A stretch of 64,000 nt of DNA from Cyanobacteria bacterium FACHB-471. Lineage in GTDB: Bacteria > Cyanobacteriota > Cyanobacteriia > Elainellales > Elainellaceae. The DNA is taken from contig JACJOC010000020.1 in the NCBI GenBank assembly GCA_014695345.1, positions 62,001 to 126,000 of the forward strand, written 5' to 3'. Each line of letters opens with the position of its first letter. The first letter of the stretch is position 1. Shown in pieces: positions 5,995-13,496 of the stretch. Position numbers and translations under genes: made by a program. The notes beneath the pieces were generated by a model. It was not told the origin of the DNA and did no database searches. It worked only from the letters and a program-made list of their open reading frames with translations.

Positions 5995-7848
5995 TTCACG
6001 AATCTTCTGCCGAACAGGAATTTGAATGATAAACTCCGTTCTCTTGCCAGGAATTGAGAAACAGTTCAACTTACCACTATGTTTTTCAGTGATAATCTGA
6101 TAGGTAATTGACATCCCCATGCCTGTTCCTTTGCCAACAGATTTTGTTGTAAAGAATGGATCAAAGATGCGGTTGCGAACAGACTTATGAAGCCCAATTC
6201 CATTGTCTGAGATTAAGATTTTTATCCATTCGGAATCAATTGTGGAAGTTTGAATGTTGATCTGGTTGGGATTTTCCTTGATTTCTTCAAAGGTTCGTTT
6301 GACATTAACTTCCTCCAATGCATCAATAGCATTTGCCAGAATGTTCATCAACGCCTGATTGAGTTGCCCTGGATAGCATTCTACAAGAGGCAAACTGCCA
6401 TAGTCACGAATAACTTGAATCGCTGGGCGATTTGGTCTCTCTTTCAAGCGATGTTGCATGATTAATAACGTACTGTCGATACCTTCATGGATATCAACAG
6501 CTTTGAAATCAGACTCATCCATGCGTGAGAAATTGCGAAGTGATAAAACAATCTGGCAAATCCGATCAGTTCCCATCTTCATGGAGTCCAAAATTTTAGG
6601 AAGGTCGGTTTGGATAAATTCCACATCGAGTGCTTCTTCCTCAGCTTGAATTTCGGGTACTGGGTCGGGATAGTGCTTTTGGTAGAGATGCACAAAGGCG
6701 AGTAAATTGTGAGCGTATTCTTGCACATGGGTCAGGTTGCCGTGAATGAAGTTAACGGGATTATTAATTTCATGGGCGACCCCTGCTACCATTTGCCCCA
6801 AGGCGGACATCTTTTCACTTTGCACCATCTGCACCTGAGTGCGCTGTAGTTCTTCTAGGAGCTGTTGTAATTGCGTGTTTTTGTTGTTGAGTTCTTGAGT
6901 TCTTTGCTCAACCTTAGATTCAAGGGTTTGGCTGTAGGTTTCTAGCTGTTCGTTTGCTATTTTCTGTTGCTCTAGGAGTTGCTTAACTGAGTGAATCAGT
7001 TGGTTAAACGTCTTGGCAAGCGTTCCAATCTCGTCAGTTTGCACAACTGTTGCTTGTAAGTCAAAATTAGACTCCTCAGTAGATCGGCGGGCAACCTGCG
7101 TTAGAGCTTGAATCGGTTGGGCGATCGCTCGACTGGTCAAAATTGCTAACAGAACTGCGATCGCGACAGATAATACGATGCTCGCAGCCACAATTTTCTC
7201 AGCGAATTCATTTGCTTGGCGTTGTGAATTCTCCGCCTCCTCAAGTTCTCGGTAACCTTGGTCAATCAAACTCACCAGATCATCTGAGATGCCATCGAAT
7301 TCAAGTGCTAAATCGCTATTGGTAAATTCCAACATCAGCGCTTGAGCTTTCTTAACATCGCTAGGTGAAGCAAGATCCAGTTGACGAATTTGTTCGACTC
7401 GGCGTTCTACTTCCTGGGAGTAGCCTTGTGACACAAAGTCATAGGTTTGCAAGAAGTTTGGAATCGCTGCTTGATGTACACGGTCATGGAGGGCTGGAGA
7501 CTTTGCTGCAAACGCCCTGAGTTCAGCCCAAATTGTTTGGACTTCAACTCCATGCTCCAATAGGTGATCATATTCGTCCTGAAATTTGTCTGGATATTGC
7601 GCTAGAGGAATTAATTGCTGCTGGTGAGTCCGGGTTTGGAGAACACGAGATTGCAGACGTTGCAAAAGTTCTACTTCGTTGCGTACATACTCTTCTTGCT
7701 CTTCAGCCTGTTGTCGATAGTGATTTCCAAGGCCAAAACCAGCAATAGTGCCAGATACAGCAACGCTTAAAGCAAGGGCATATCCTAAGCCAATTTTTTG
7801 CCCAACTTTAAGGCTAGATAACTTTTGTCCTAAACTCTGCTTCGTCAT
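5974..7848 (-). CDS. Membrane sensor histidine kinase with HAMP domain
   Basis: Two-component sensor that autophosphorylates on His and passes phosphate to an unknown response regulator (none adjacent). With the chosen start (MTKQSLGQKLSSLKVG) it has 624 residues: TM1 about 17-40, a roughly 190-residue extracytoplasmic helical sensor region, TM2 about 225-250, HAMP (SRAIAQPIQALTQVARR and EIGTLAKTFNQL), a coiled coil rich in Glu/Gln, HisKA with phospho-acceptor in VAGVAHEINNPVNF, and HATPase_c with N box NQALMNILANAIDALEE, G1 DNGIGL and G2 GKGTGMGMS. The open frame extends 50 codons upstream, but that part lacks family character and lies in duplicated DNA. The 3' end runs into an interspersed repeat, which supplies the stop. 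Its size is unlike a normal integron cassette. Confidence 0.92.
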   Translation of the reverse strand: MTKQSLGQKLSSLKVGQKIGLGYALALSVAVSGTIAGFGLGNHYRQQAEEQEEYVRNEVELLQRLQSRVLQTRTHQQQLIPLAQYPDKFQDEYDHLLEHGVEVQTIWAELRAFAAKSPALHDRVHQAAIPNFLQTYDFVSQGYSQEVERRVEQIRQLDLASPSDVKKAQALMLEFTNSDLALEFDGISDDLVSLIDQGYRELEEAENSQRQANEFAEKIVAASIVLSVAIAVLLAILTSRAIAQPIQALTQVARRSTEESNFDLQATVVQTDEIGTLAKTFNQLIHSVKQLLEQQKIANEQLETYSQTLESKVEQRTQELNNKNTQLQQLLEELQRTQVQMVQSEKMSALGQMVAGVAHEINNPVNFIHGNLTHVQEYAHNLLAFVHLYQKHYPDPVPEIQAEEEALDVEFIQTDLPKILDSMKMGTDRICQIVLSLRNFSRMDESDFKAVDIHEGIDSTLLIMQHRLKERPNRPAIQVIRDYGSLPLVECYPGQLNQALMNILANAIDALEEVNVKRTFEEIKENPNQINIQTSTIDSEWIKILISDNGIGLHKSVRNRIFDPFFTTKSVGKGTGMGMSITYQIITEKHSGKLNCFSIPGKRTEFIIQIPVRQKIREVRSPIL

Positions 7849-7973
7849 ACAGCCTTTGCTAGTGATGCAGAAGTATGCATAATCTAGAGTTCCCAGCTCT
7901 TTCAGCGGTTCAACTATTATTAAGCTGAAGGCTTCCGCTTGAGATTCCTCATAGAGACCGGTAGGCACAATTG

Positions 7974-8072
7974 CAGCATAACACCTCAAACTCAGCAATT
8001 AGCCCGAATCTTTCTGCATAAGTCGCTGACTAGGCTGACTAGCCTGCATCTTGCTACATATTCTTAGATGCG
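7974..8072. repeat. Copy 1 of a duplicated segment upstream of the sensor kinase
   Basis: CAGCATAACACCTCAAA, then TTAGCC-GAATC-TTCT-CATAAG and AGGCTGA, recur with about 75 percent identity at 9252-9342. Downstream, weaker similarity continues (GATGCGATTTACGCC against GATGCAATTTGCGCT). The 625-base gap between the sensor kinase and the zinc-ribbon protein gene holds this copy, a palindrome, an attC-like site and an interspersed repeat, and no gene that I can support. Confidence 0.5.
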
Positions 8073-8112
8073 ATTTACGCCGAAAAGCCTCAGTGCGATC
8101 GCTATCTTGTAG

Positions 8113-8130
8113 GGTGCGTCATGACGCACC
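8113..8130. repeat. Perfect 18-bp palindrome of a cyanobacterial repeat type
   Basis: GGTGCGTCATGACGCACC is its own complement and is preceded by TTGTAG. The same GTAGGGTGCGT head occurs in the interspersed repeats at 5792-5994 and 8322-8424, so this is probably a minimal relative of the same family. Confidence 0.6.
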
Positions 8131-8230
8131 TTAAAATGTATATCCCTATAATCAAAACGGTTGCTCAACATACAAACGCCATAAGGTGGTGCGTTTGCTT
8201 AACAGCAACACAATCTAGCGCTCCGAATTT

Positions 8231-8323
8231 GCCTTCAACGTTGCCGAAGCCCCTAGCAGATAACCTTTGAATTTCAACAGATAACTTCTCGACTGTCGGC
8301 GTACATGGGCGTTGTTAGGCTGC
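8231..8323 (-). repeat. attC-like inverted repeat upstream of the sensor kinase
   Basis: The outer cores GCCTTCAACG and CGTTGTTAGGC pair with two bulged bases, and the inner arms GCCGA and TCGGC pair at the expected distance, leaving a roughly 45-base spacer. The minus strand begins GCAGCCTAACAACGCCC, a consensus R'' core, and ends with CGTTGAAGGC. As at 5748-5794, it directly abuts a copy of the interspersed repeat. Confidence 0.4.
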
Positions 8324-8424
8324 GATTGCTTGCTGCAAGTATGAGCATGGTGTGTTCCCAGAAATCTATCAGTGGAGTTGCAAGAGTTGTATCAGGGAAC
8401 GCACCTTACAAGATCGGCGATCGC
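8322..8424. repeat. Third copy of the roughly 105-bp interspersed repeat
   Basis: Same order of blocks and same orientation as the pair at 5792-5994: TGCGATTGCTTGC, GAGCATGGTGTGTTCCC, AGAAATCTATCAGTGGAGT, AGAGTTGTA and GGGAACGCACCTTACAAG, ending in ATCGGCGATCGC. Together the copies bracket the sensor kinase gene as direct repeats. Confidence 0.7.
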
Positions 8425-8473
8425 ACTGACAATGAAGCTAAAAGCATTGAGTCTGTCCGCCGCATTTGATTTA

Positions 8474-9106
8474 TTATGTCGCGTCGTTTTCTAGAAGTTG
8501 AGCATTAGAGAGCAAAGTTTTTAGCTGTGCTGCCGTATAAGAATTTACAAGCAATGGAATGATACCATCTACCTCTATAGCTAACTGATGAGCTTTGCAA
8601 ATCCCAATGAGCCGTTCTATCAATAAGGCATCAACCTTTTTTGACAGAACTCTTTCAGAAGCAGGAATATCCGTGGTAAGGAGTATTTCTGTTTTCTTCT
8701 TCACGGTACCGCTTCGATACAAAATGTAAATTGCTGCTCTCAAATGTGAGCGGCTATAGTGCCGCTTAAAACGCTCAACTAAATACTCAAATTCCTCAGC
8801 TCTTGTAAAACCATTCGGAAAATGTCGTTGTAGCTCAACAAGAATGTCCCATAAAAAAGAAGACTCACAAAATCGCCACCCACTTTTTCGCAAGTAGCGT
8901 TGGTAAATCTCTGTTTTTATTTCGGTAGTACTTTTCTTGAGAACTTTTTGTACGATAGCTTCACCTGAACGGGCTTTTGCATTTGTCCCGCTGTATTGAG
9001 ACATCATGCTTGCCAAACAGCTACCACAGACAAAATCTCCATCGTCATAGATTCCATTGCCGAGACTAAACGCTCCTCCGCAATAACTACAACTCATATA
9101 GCTCAA
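8474..9106 (-). CDS. Zinc-ribbon protein of unknown function
   Basis: 210-residue cytoplasmic protein that I do not recognise. The N-terminus has two Cys pairs, CSYCGGAF and CGSC, spaced about 22 residues apart, a likely zinc ribbon. The rest is predicted helical and charged: IKTEIYQRYLRKSGWRF, LWDILVELQRHFPNG, and two later amphipathic helices. The middle part (GFTRAEEFEYLVERFKRHYSRSHLRAAIYILYRSGTV) resembles a small winged-helix-like segment, which would fit nucleic-acid binding, but this is only a guess. It lies alone in repeat-rich DNA and its codon use looks more AT-rich than that of the core genes, consistent with acquisition. Confidence 0.7.
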   Translation of the reverse strand: MSYMSCSYCGGAFSLGNGIYDDGDFVCGSCLASMMSQYSGTNAKARSGEAIVQKVLKKSTTEIKTEIYQRYLRKSGWRFCESSFLWDILVELQRHFPNGFTRAEEFEYLVERFKRHYSRSHLRAAIYILYRSGTVKKKTEILLTTDIPASERVLSKKVDALLIERLIGICKAHQLAIEVDGIIPLLVNSYTAAQLKTLLSNAQLLENDAT

Positions 9107-9251
9107 CCATTTTTAAGACTAAGTTCGATACCTTAATCAAGATTTCCCAAATTCTTGAATTTGCTAGTAGGATAAGCAACATAACTATTACTATTATTAG
9201 ACAGAAAGTTTCTGCCTAAGCCCCCTCAAAGGGGTGGATAGATAGAATGTT

Positions 9252-9342
9252 CAGCATAACACCTCAAATTAGACGTTTAGCCGAATCCTTCTACATAAGA
9301 CGTTGCTTAAGCTGAATATCTTGAATTGTTCCATATATCCTC
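9252..9342. repeat. Copy 2 of the duplicated segment
   Basis: Partner of 7974-8072, in direct orientation, starting CAGCATAACACCTCAAAT. It lies in the 456-base gap between the zinc-ribbon gene and the small protein gene downstream. That gap also holds CCCCTCAAAGGGGTGG near 9221 and two HIP1 palindromes. I see no gene in it. Confidence 0.5.
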
Positions 9343-9562
9343 ATACCGTTTAAACAGACTTTACGACATATCAACTTTCTGTAAGGGCGCGCTGCAATGC
9401 ACCCCTACCCACATCTGCAATATCTTCAAATTAGATTGGGTCAGATGCAATTTGCGCTAAACAATCTCAGTACTTACCAACCTTGTTGACCAATAGAGGC
9501 GATCGCACTCATCTATCAACACAACGGTTTTATCAACTCTGTGCGATCGCCCCTCTCTTCTC

Positions 9563-9811
9563 CTACTCTCCCCTTCTCCGATCGCGAGTTAGAATACTCA
9601 TCACCTCACCAGAATTGGGTGCAGGTAAAAGCGGACTCCAGGCACTCACTTCAGCAAAGCCGCGATGATACAGGTCGTGAATCGTTTCAATGACACCATC
9701 ACGAGAGCTAATGATAAGAACTCGGATGCGATCGCGCTCAAAATTTTGAAGTGCAGAGACTTCTCTCCCAACGGTGGGTACGTTGGGAGATTCCAAAAAA
9801 CATTGAGACAT
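9563..9811 (-). CDS. Small cytoplasmic protein of unknown function
   Basis: 82-residue soluble protein that I do not recognise. It begins MSQCFLESPNVPTVG and contains a strand-helix unit, IRVLIISSRDGVIETIHDLYHRGFAEVSAWSPL, like half of a small alpha/beta domain, and ends with basic residues. The start is fixed by AAGGAG nine bases upstream of this ATG, one of the best ribosome binding sites in the accessory region; the longer open frame (22 more codons) reads through a hairpin and is rejected. Confidence 0.65.
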   Translation of the reverse strand: MSQCFLESPNVPTVGREVSALQNFERDRIRVLIISSRDGVIETIHDLYHRGFAEVSAWSPLLPAPNSGEVMSILTRDRRRGE

Positions 9812-9853
9812 GAGTTGTAACTCCTTATGGTTTTTGAGGAAACCCCAAAAACC

Positions 9854-9895
9854 TAGCCACCCCGCTTTTTTTGACACGACAAGTCGGGGTGGCTA
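9854..9895 (-). terminator. 11-bp GC-rich hairpin upstream of the small protein gene
   Basis: TAGCCACCCCG (9854-9864) and CGGGGTGGCTA (9885-9895) are perfect complements with a 20-base loop. On the minus strand the stem is followed by GGTTTTTGGGGTTTTCC, a broken T-run. It lies in the leader of the gene starting at 9811, so it could be a terminator of upstream transcription or an attenuator. Confidence 0.5.
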
Positions 9896-9948
9896 AGGGA
9901 GTGTTAAAATTCACCATTAGCCGCCAGACTGGTACCTCAGTTTGGGGG

Positions 9949-10155
9949 TTAGTCGCTCACTGCTGCGGGAACAGCTTTGAGCGGCGCTAGATTTTTGGGT
10001 GTAGTCGGGTTGCCGTGAATAAAAAAGACAACCTTAACGTGAGAGCATATCTGAGCGAACGGTATTTCGTCAAGGTGATAAGCTACAGAGTTTTTGAGGA
10101 AACACAGTGGGCGATCGCCCCTCACGCCAGTATTTTTTCTGGAAATTGTAAACAA
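9949..10155 (-). CDS. Doubtful small ORF
   Basis: Open frame of 68 codons starting MFTISRKNTGVRGDRP. I see no domain, no clear ribosome site, and part of it is translated HIP1 sequence (GVRGDRP). It is listed because it is the only reading frame of size between the tandem repeats and the hairpin before the next gene. It may equally be non-coding. Confidence 0.25.
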   Translation of the reverse strand: MFTISRKNTGVRGDRPLCFLKNSVAYHLDEIPFAQICSHVKVVFFIHGNPTTPKNLAPLKAVPAAVSD

Positions 10156-10159
10156 AAAC

Positions 10160-10341
10160 AGGTTTTCAAGTTTAAAACCTGATCTTTAAAGTTCAAAACA
10201 AGGTTTTCAAGTTTGAAATTAGGTTTTTAAAGTTCAGAACAAGGTTTACGAGTTTGAAATTAGGTTTTCAAGTTTGAAATCAGGTTTACGAGTTTAAAAC
10301 CTGTTTTTGAGTCCGGAAGCCTGATTTACAAATTCAAAGCC
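10160..10341. repeat. 20-bp tandem repeat array downstream of ruvA
   Basis: Nine degenerate units of 20 (twice 21) bases with consensus AGGTTTTCAAGTTTGAAATY, the last two decaying to TGTTTTTGAGTCCGGAAGCC and TGATTTACAAATTCAAAGCC. Individual units are imperfect palindromes; the first is AGGTTTT, seven bases, AAAACCT. There are no unique spacers, so it is not a CRISPR. It ends about 43 bases beyond the ruvA stop codon and marks the boundary between accessory and core DNA. Confidence 0.85.
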
Positions 10342-10384
10342 TGCGTCGAGTCGGGCTTCTCTGCAAGCCTATTTGAAAAGATAA

Positions 10385-11008
10385 CTAACGACTTAACCAG
10401 GCGATCGTTTCTCGAATCCAATCTTCTGCATCGGCATTCTTAGATAATGCGGTCTTTTGTCCAACTGCCCGCAATGCCTGCGTGATTTCGCTGGTGGTGT
10501 AGCCCAGGGCTAGCAGTGTCATTTCCACATCTTCTTGAATGGTGGTTGCGGGAGTGGCATCGGGCAGAGTGGTTAAGCCCGACTGAAGCCGCCAGTCTGA
10601 CAGCTTTGCTTTAAGTTCCAGGGCAATTCGCTCAGCGGTTTTCGTGCCGACTCCGGGAGTGCGAGACAGCAGGCGAGTATTGCTGCTGACAATTGCCTGC
10701 ACCAGATCTTGCAGTCCCAGAGTATCTAACAGGGCAACTGCCAGTTGAGGGCCTACGCCGCTGACGCTAACCAATTGACGAAACAGGTCGCGTTCTGCCA
10801 TTGACGCAAAGCCAAACAGCACCATCTGGTCTTCTCGCACCTGTAAGTGAGTGAAAACCTGCACCACTTCGCCAGCCGGAAGTTCCTGGGTCATGCGCGG
10901 GAGCACCTGTAGCTCGTAGCCAATCTGGTTGACTTCGAGCGTGAGGATAACCCGATTGTTGCCAATTTTCTGAATTGCGGCGAGGGTGCCTTTAAGGTAA
11001 CTGATCAT
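10385..11008 (-). CDS. ruvA: Holliday junction branch migration protein RuvA
   Basis: RuvA binds four-way junctions as a tetramer and loads the RuvB motor. The 207 residues are full length: N-terminal OB fold ([33 protein letters not shown]), the two helix-hairpin-helix motifs ([19 protein letters not shown] and [20 protein letters not shown]) and the C-terminal RuvB-binding domain ([22 protein letters not shown]). No ruvB or ruvC is adjacent, which is usual in cyanobacteria. It is 39 bases downstream of the sucrose-phosphate phosphatase gene in the same direction, so the two may be cotranscribed. Confidence 0.97.
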   Translation of the reverse strand: MISYLKGTLAAIQKIGNNRVILTLEVNQIGYELQVLPRMTQELPAGEVVQVFTHLQVREDQMVLFGFASMAERDLFRQLVSVSGVGPQLAVALLDTLGLQDLVQAIVSSNTRLLSRTPGVGTKTAERIALELKAKLSDWRLQSGLTTLPDATPATTIQEDVEMTLLALGYTTSEITQALRAVGQKTALSKNADAEDWIRETIAWLSR

Positions 11009-11047
11009 TCAAGGAGCAGAAGACGGGGCGGGTTTTAGCCAAAACAT

Positions 11048-11797
11048 TTAGCTAATGAAACCAAAATGCTTCAAGCCCTCTAGAATACCACCTGCACAGT
11101 GAGACTGTGCCAGATAGCGATCGCCGGATGGGTTTTCGTGATGCCAGTTGAGCAATTCTGGCTGAGCGTTGCCAACAATGATGCCGCGTGAGTGATTTGC
11201 CTGAAACATCGACAAATCATTGCCCGAATCGCCGCAAACAACAGTTCTTTCCTTCGGGATCTGCAAGCTTTGCTGAAGGAAGGCAACGGCTGCACCTTTG
11301 TTTGCCCGTTTTGGCAGAATGTCCAGGTCATGCCCGCTGCTGTAGACTAGCTGAGCGTCTAATCCCTGATCTTTGAGTTCGGCTTCCAGGCAGGCTAATA
11401 CCTCCTTGGACGCAGCTTCTTCCAGGAAATAGCTTGCCTTAAATGGGCCTTGTTCGCTTTGCGGCTGGGGGGTCAGGTCGTTAAATTGAGCGGCGATCGC
11501 CCTGACTTTTTCTCGATCCCAGCGGTGATTAAGCTGGCTCGCCCAGGTGGGATCGGGAGTATCACCATCCTGACGATAAATTTCAGTCCCCACTGCTAGC
11601 ACTCGCAGATCGGGTTTAATTAATGGCTTTTCAGAACGCAGTTCCTCAAATAAAGGGAGCGATCGCCCCGTTGCGTAGACAATCACCGTGCCGTGTTCCT
11701 CACGATGCTGAAGAAGCTGCTGATTGAGTTGCTCTAGAGCGTCATCATCGCCGACCAAAGTGTTGTCTAAATCCGTCACAAACAAAAATTTTGCCAC
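11048..11797 (-). CDS. spp: Sucrose-6-phosphate phosphatase
   Basis: Hydrolyses sucrose-6-phosphate to sucrose, the last step of sucrose synthesis, used by cyanobacteria as an osmoprotectant and carbon export form. The 249-residue HAD-superfamily protein has the nucleophile motif DLDNTL at residues 9-14, motif II in YATGRS, a lysine in RANKGAAV (motif III) and the Mg-binding GDSGND (motif IV), plus a C2 cap between them. The length matches the stand-alone cyanobacterial Spp. No sucrose-phosphate synthase lies in the window. It is divergent from the MFS gene, with 103 bases between the two starts. Confidence 0.93.
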   Translation of the reverse strand: MAKFLFVTDLDNTLVGDDDALEQLNQQLLQHREEHGTVIVYATGRSLPLFEELRSEKPLIKPDLRVLAVGTEIYRQDGDTPDPTWASQLNHRWDREKVRAIAAQFNDLTPQPQSEQGPFKASYFLEEAASKEVLACLEAELKDQGLDAQLVYSSGHDLDILPKRANKGAAVAFLQQSLQIPKERTVVCGDSGNDLSMFQANHSRGIIVGNAQPELLNWHHENPSGDRYLAQSHCAGGILEGLKHFGFIS

Positions 11798-11900
11798 AGT
11801 AACCCCCTACTGTTCACGTTGCCTCAAAAATCTGCCCAGGCTGACGAGATCACAATACACTGCAAGGGTGCTTCTTTGCTGTTTTCTAGATCGCCTGCCC

Positions 11901-13160
11901 ATGAACTCCTTTCGCCAAAAGCTGCTTGCCTGGCTGCCTCAACTCGATCATCGCGTTTGGATTTTGATTGCAGGTCGTCTCCTCTCTCAGATTGGAAATG
12001 GTTTCACTTTATTCTATGCGCCGATTTTCTTTGTTAACCAGGTTGGGCTATCAGCAACCATTGTAGGCATCGGCATTGGCAGCGGCTCGATTTCAGGCGT
12101 GTTAGGGCGAATTTTGGGTGGCTCCTTTGCCGACTCACCTAGCTGGGGACGCAGAAAAACCCTGTTATTATCGGCAGCGGTTTCAGCTTTGGCAGATATA
12201 TTTCTGACACTCACCTACGACTTTCCAACATTTCTCATCGGCAACTTACTGATGGGGTTAGGCATCGGGTTATATTGGCCCGCAACAGAAGCCGTTGTTG
12301 CAGATTTAACGAGTGTTGATCAACGGAATGAAGCCTTTGCCCTAACGCGGTTAGGGGATACAGTAGGGCTGGGTTTGGGCGTTGTATTAGGTGGCGCGTT
12401 GATTGCACTCACGGGAGCCTATCGCTCCCTCTTTGTAATTGATGGCATCTCATTTTTAGTGTTTTTTGGTGTTGTTTATTGGGCGATCGCTGAAACTGTC
12501 GATACTGAACAAGTCAATCGCTCCTTATTTAAAGGTTGGGCAGTAGCATTGCGCGATCGCACCTTACTCATCTTTGCTCTGGTGAATATCCTATTCACTA
12601 CTTATTTGGCTCAGATCAACAGTGCCATGCCGCTCTATTTCACTAACTTTGTACCCGTGAGAAGTGATGCATCCGGCTTTTCCACGTCCACCATTAGCAC
12701 CTTATTTTCCTGGCATATCATCTTAGCGGCACTGACTCAACTTCCGATTGCCCGTTACCTCAATCGGTTTAGTCGTGTGCAAGCGTTAACCTGTTCTGCA
12801 TTGCTTTGGGGGATTGGCTTCCTACTCATTGGGATAACCGGAACTGCCTCAACCGCTCACTTAATCTGGGCAATTTTGGGCTTGAGTGTAATGGCGATCG
12901 CCACCGCTGCTTACAATCCATCTGCCTCCGCCCTTGTCGTCGATCTCGCGCCAGAATCTTTGCGTGGCGTTTACCTCTCAATCAATTCATTGTGTTGGGC
13001 CGTTGGATACTTTATTGGACCAACAGTAGGCGGCTGGGCAATGGATCAAACTCGCCCGATTGCCCAAGCCTTCTGGATGGTCTCCGCTTTGAGTGTCCTA
13101 CTGGGAATTGCAATTTTGCTTTACTTAGGTAAAGTCATTCGTCATCTGGATGATGGATAA
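11901..13160 (+). CDS. MFS transporter
   Basis: Twelve-segment major facilitator; substrate unknown, drug or metabolite efflux is the usual annotation. Starting at MNSFRQKLLAWLPQ the product has 419 residues. The loop 2-3 signature is present in GGSFADSPSWGRRKTLLL (GxxaDrxGRR-like) near residues 70-88, and the second half has a related but weaker loop. TM segments alternate regularly through the protein, for example AGRLLSQIGNGFTLFYAPIFF, LIGNLLMGLGIGLYWPA and LLWGIGFLLIGITG. The open frame extends 59 codons upstream, antisense to the spp gene; this part is cysteine- and basic-rich and is rejected. The downstream gap contains a palindrome that could end the transcript. Confidence 0.88.
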   Translation: MNSFRQKLLAWLPQLDHRVWILIAGRLLSQIGNGFTLFYAPIFFVNQVGLSATIVGIGIGSGSISGVLGRILGGSFADSPSWGRRKTLLLSAAVSALADIFLTLTYDFPTFLIGNLLMGLGIGLYWPATEAVVADLTSVDQRNEAFALTRLGDTVGLGLGVVLGGALIALTGAYRSLFVIDGISFLVFFGVVYWAIAETVDTEQVNRSLFKGWAVALRDRTLLIFALVNILFTTYLAQINSAMPLYFTNFVPVRSDASGFSTSTISTLFSWHIILAALTQLPIARYLNRFSRVQALTCSALLWGIGFLLIGITGTASTAHLIWAILGLSVMAIATAAYNPSASALVVDLAPESLRGVYLSINSLCWAVGYFIGPTVGGWAMDQTRPIAQAFWMVSALSVLLGIAILLYLGKVIRHLDDG

Positions 13161-13210
13161 CTTTCCAGTCGCCTCCCGAATCCTTTCCTAGAGACATCGT
13201 CCTTGTGTAC

Positions 13211-13271
13211 GGGCGAAGCATTCGGCAGGGAGATTGGGATTAACCAGAGCTTGTGCCCGAATGCTTCGCCC
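13211..13271. repeat. 15-bp palindromic repeat, GGGCGAAGCATTCGG type
   Basis: GGGCGAAGCATTCGG (13211-13225) and CCGAATGCTTCGCCC (13257-13271) are exact complements around a 31-base loop, with GTAC before and CTAC after. This is a known kind of dispersed palindrome in filamentous cyanobacteria. It lies in the 336-base gap after the MFS gene and may act as a transcription end. The remainder, up to the aminotransferase, is AT-rich leader with no gene. Confidence 0.7.
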
Positions 13272-13496
13272 CTACTGATGCCGCTATTCGCACTCTTTGC
13301 CCATCCTACGCTGGTTAAATCTCACATTTATTGATGGAGTTGATTGAGAAAATACTTTTTGATAATCCGTTATTTTCAAATTGGGATAAGATAGCTTGGA
13401 ACTAAGCCAAAATCTATTCACAAAGCTGATTTTCCGCGTGAAAAGCCCAACCTTGTGAATGATCAGGGCATCTCATCCACACGGGTTAAAACTGCC

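Noticed and set aside
7849-7998. 50-residue upstream extension of the sensor kinase
   Set aside because: Not of family character and lies partly in duplicated DNA; the chosen ATG precedes a typical membrane-entry sequence.
11724-11900. 59-codon extension of the MFS transporter
   Set aside because: Antisense to the start of the phosphatase gene and without transporter-like character.
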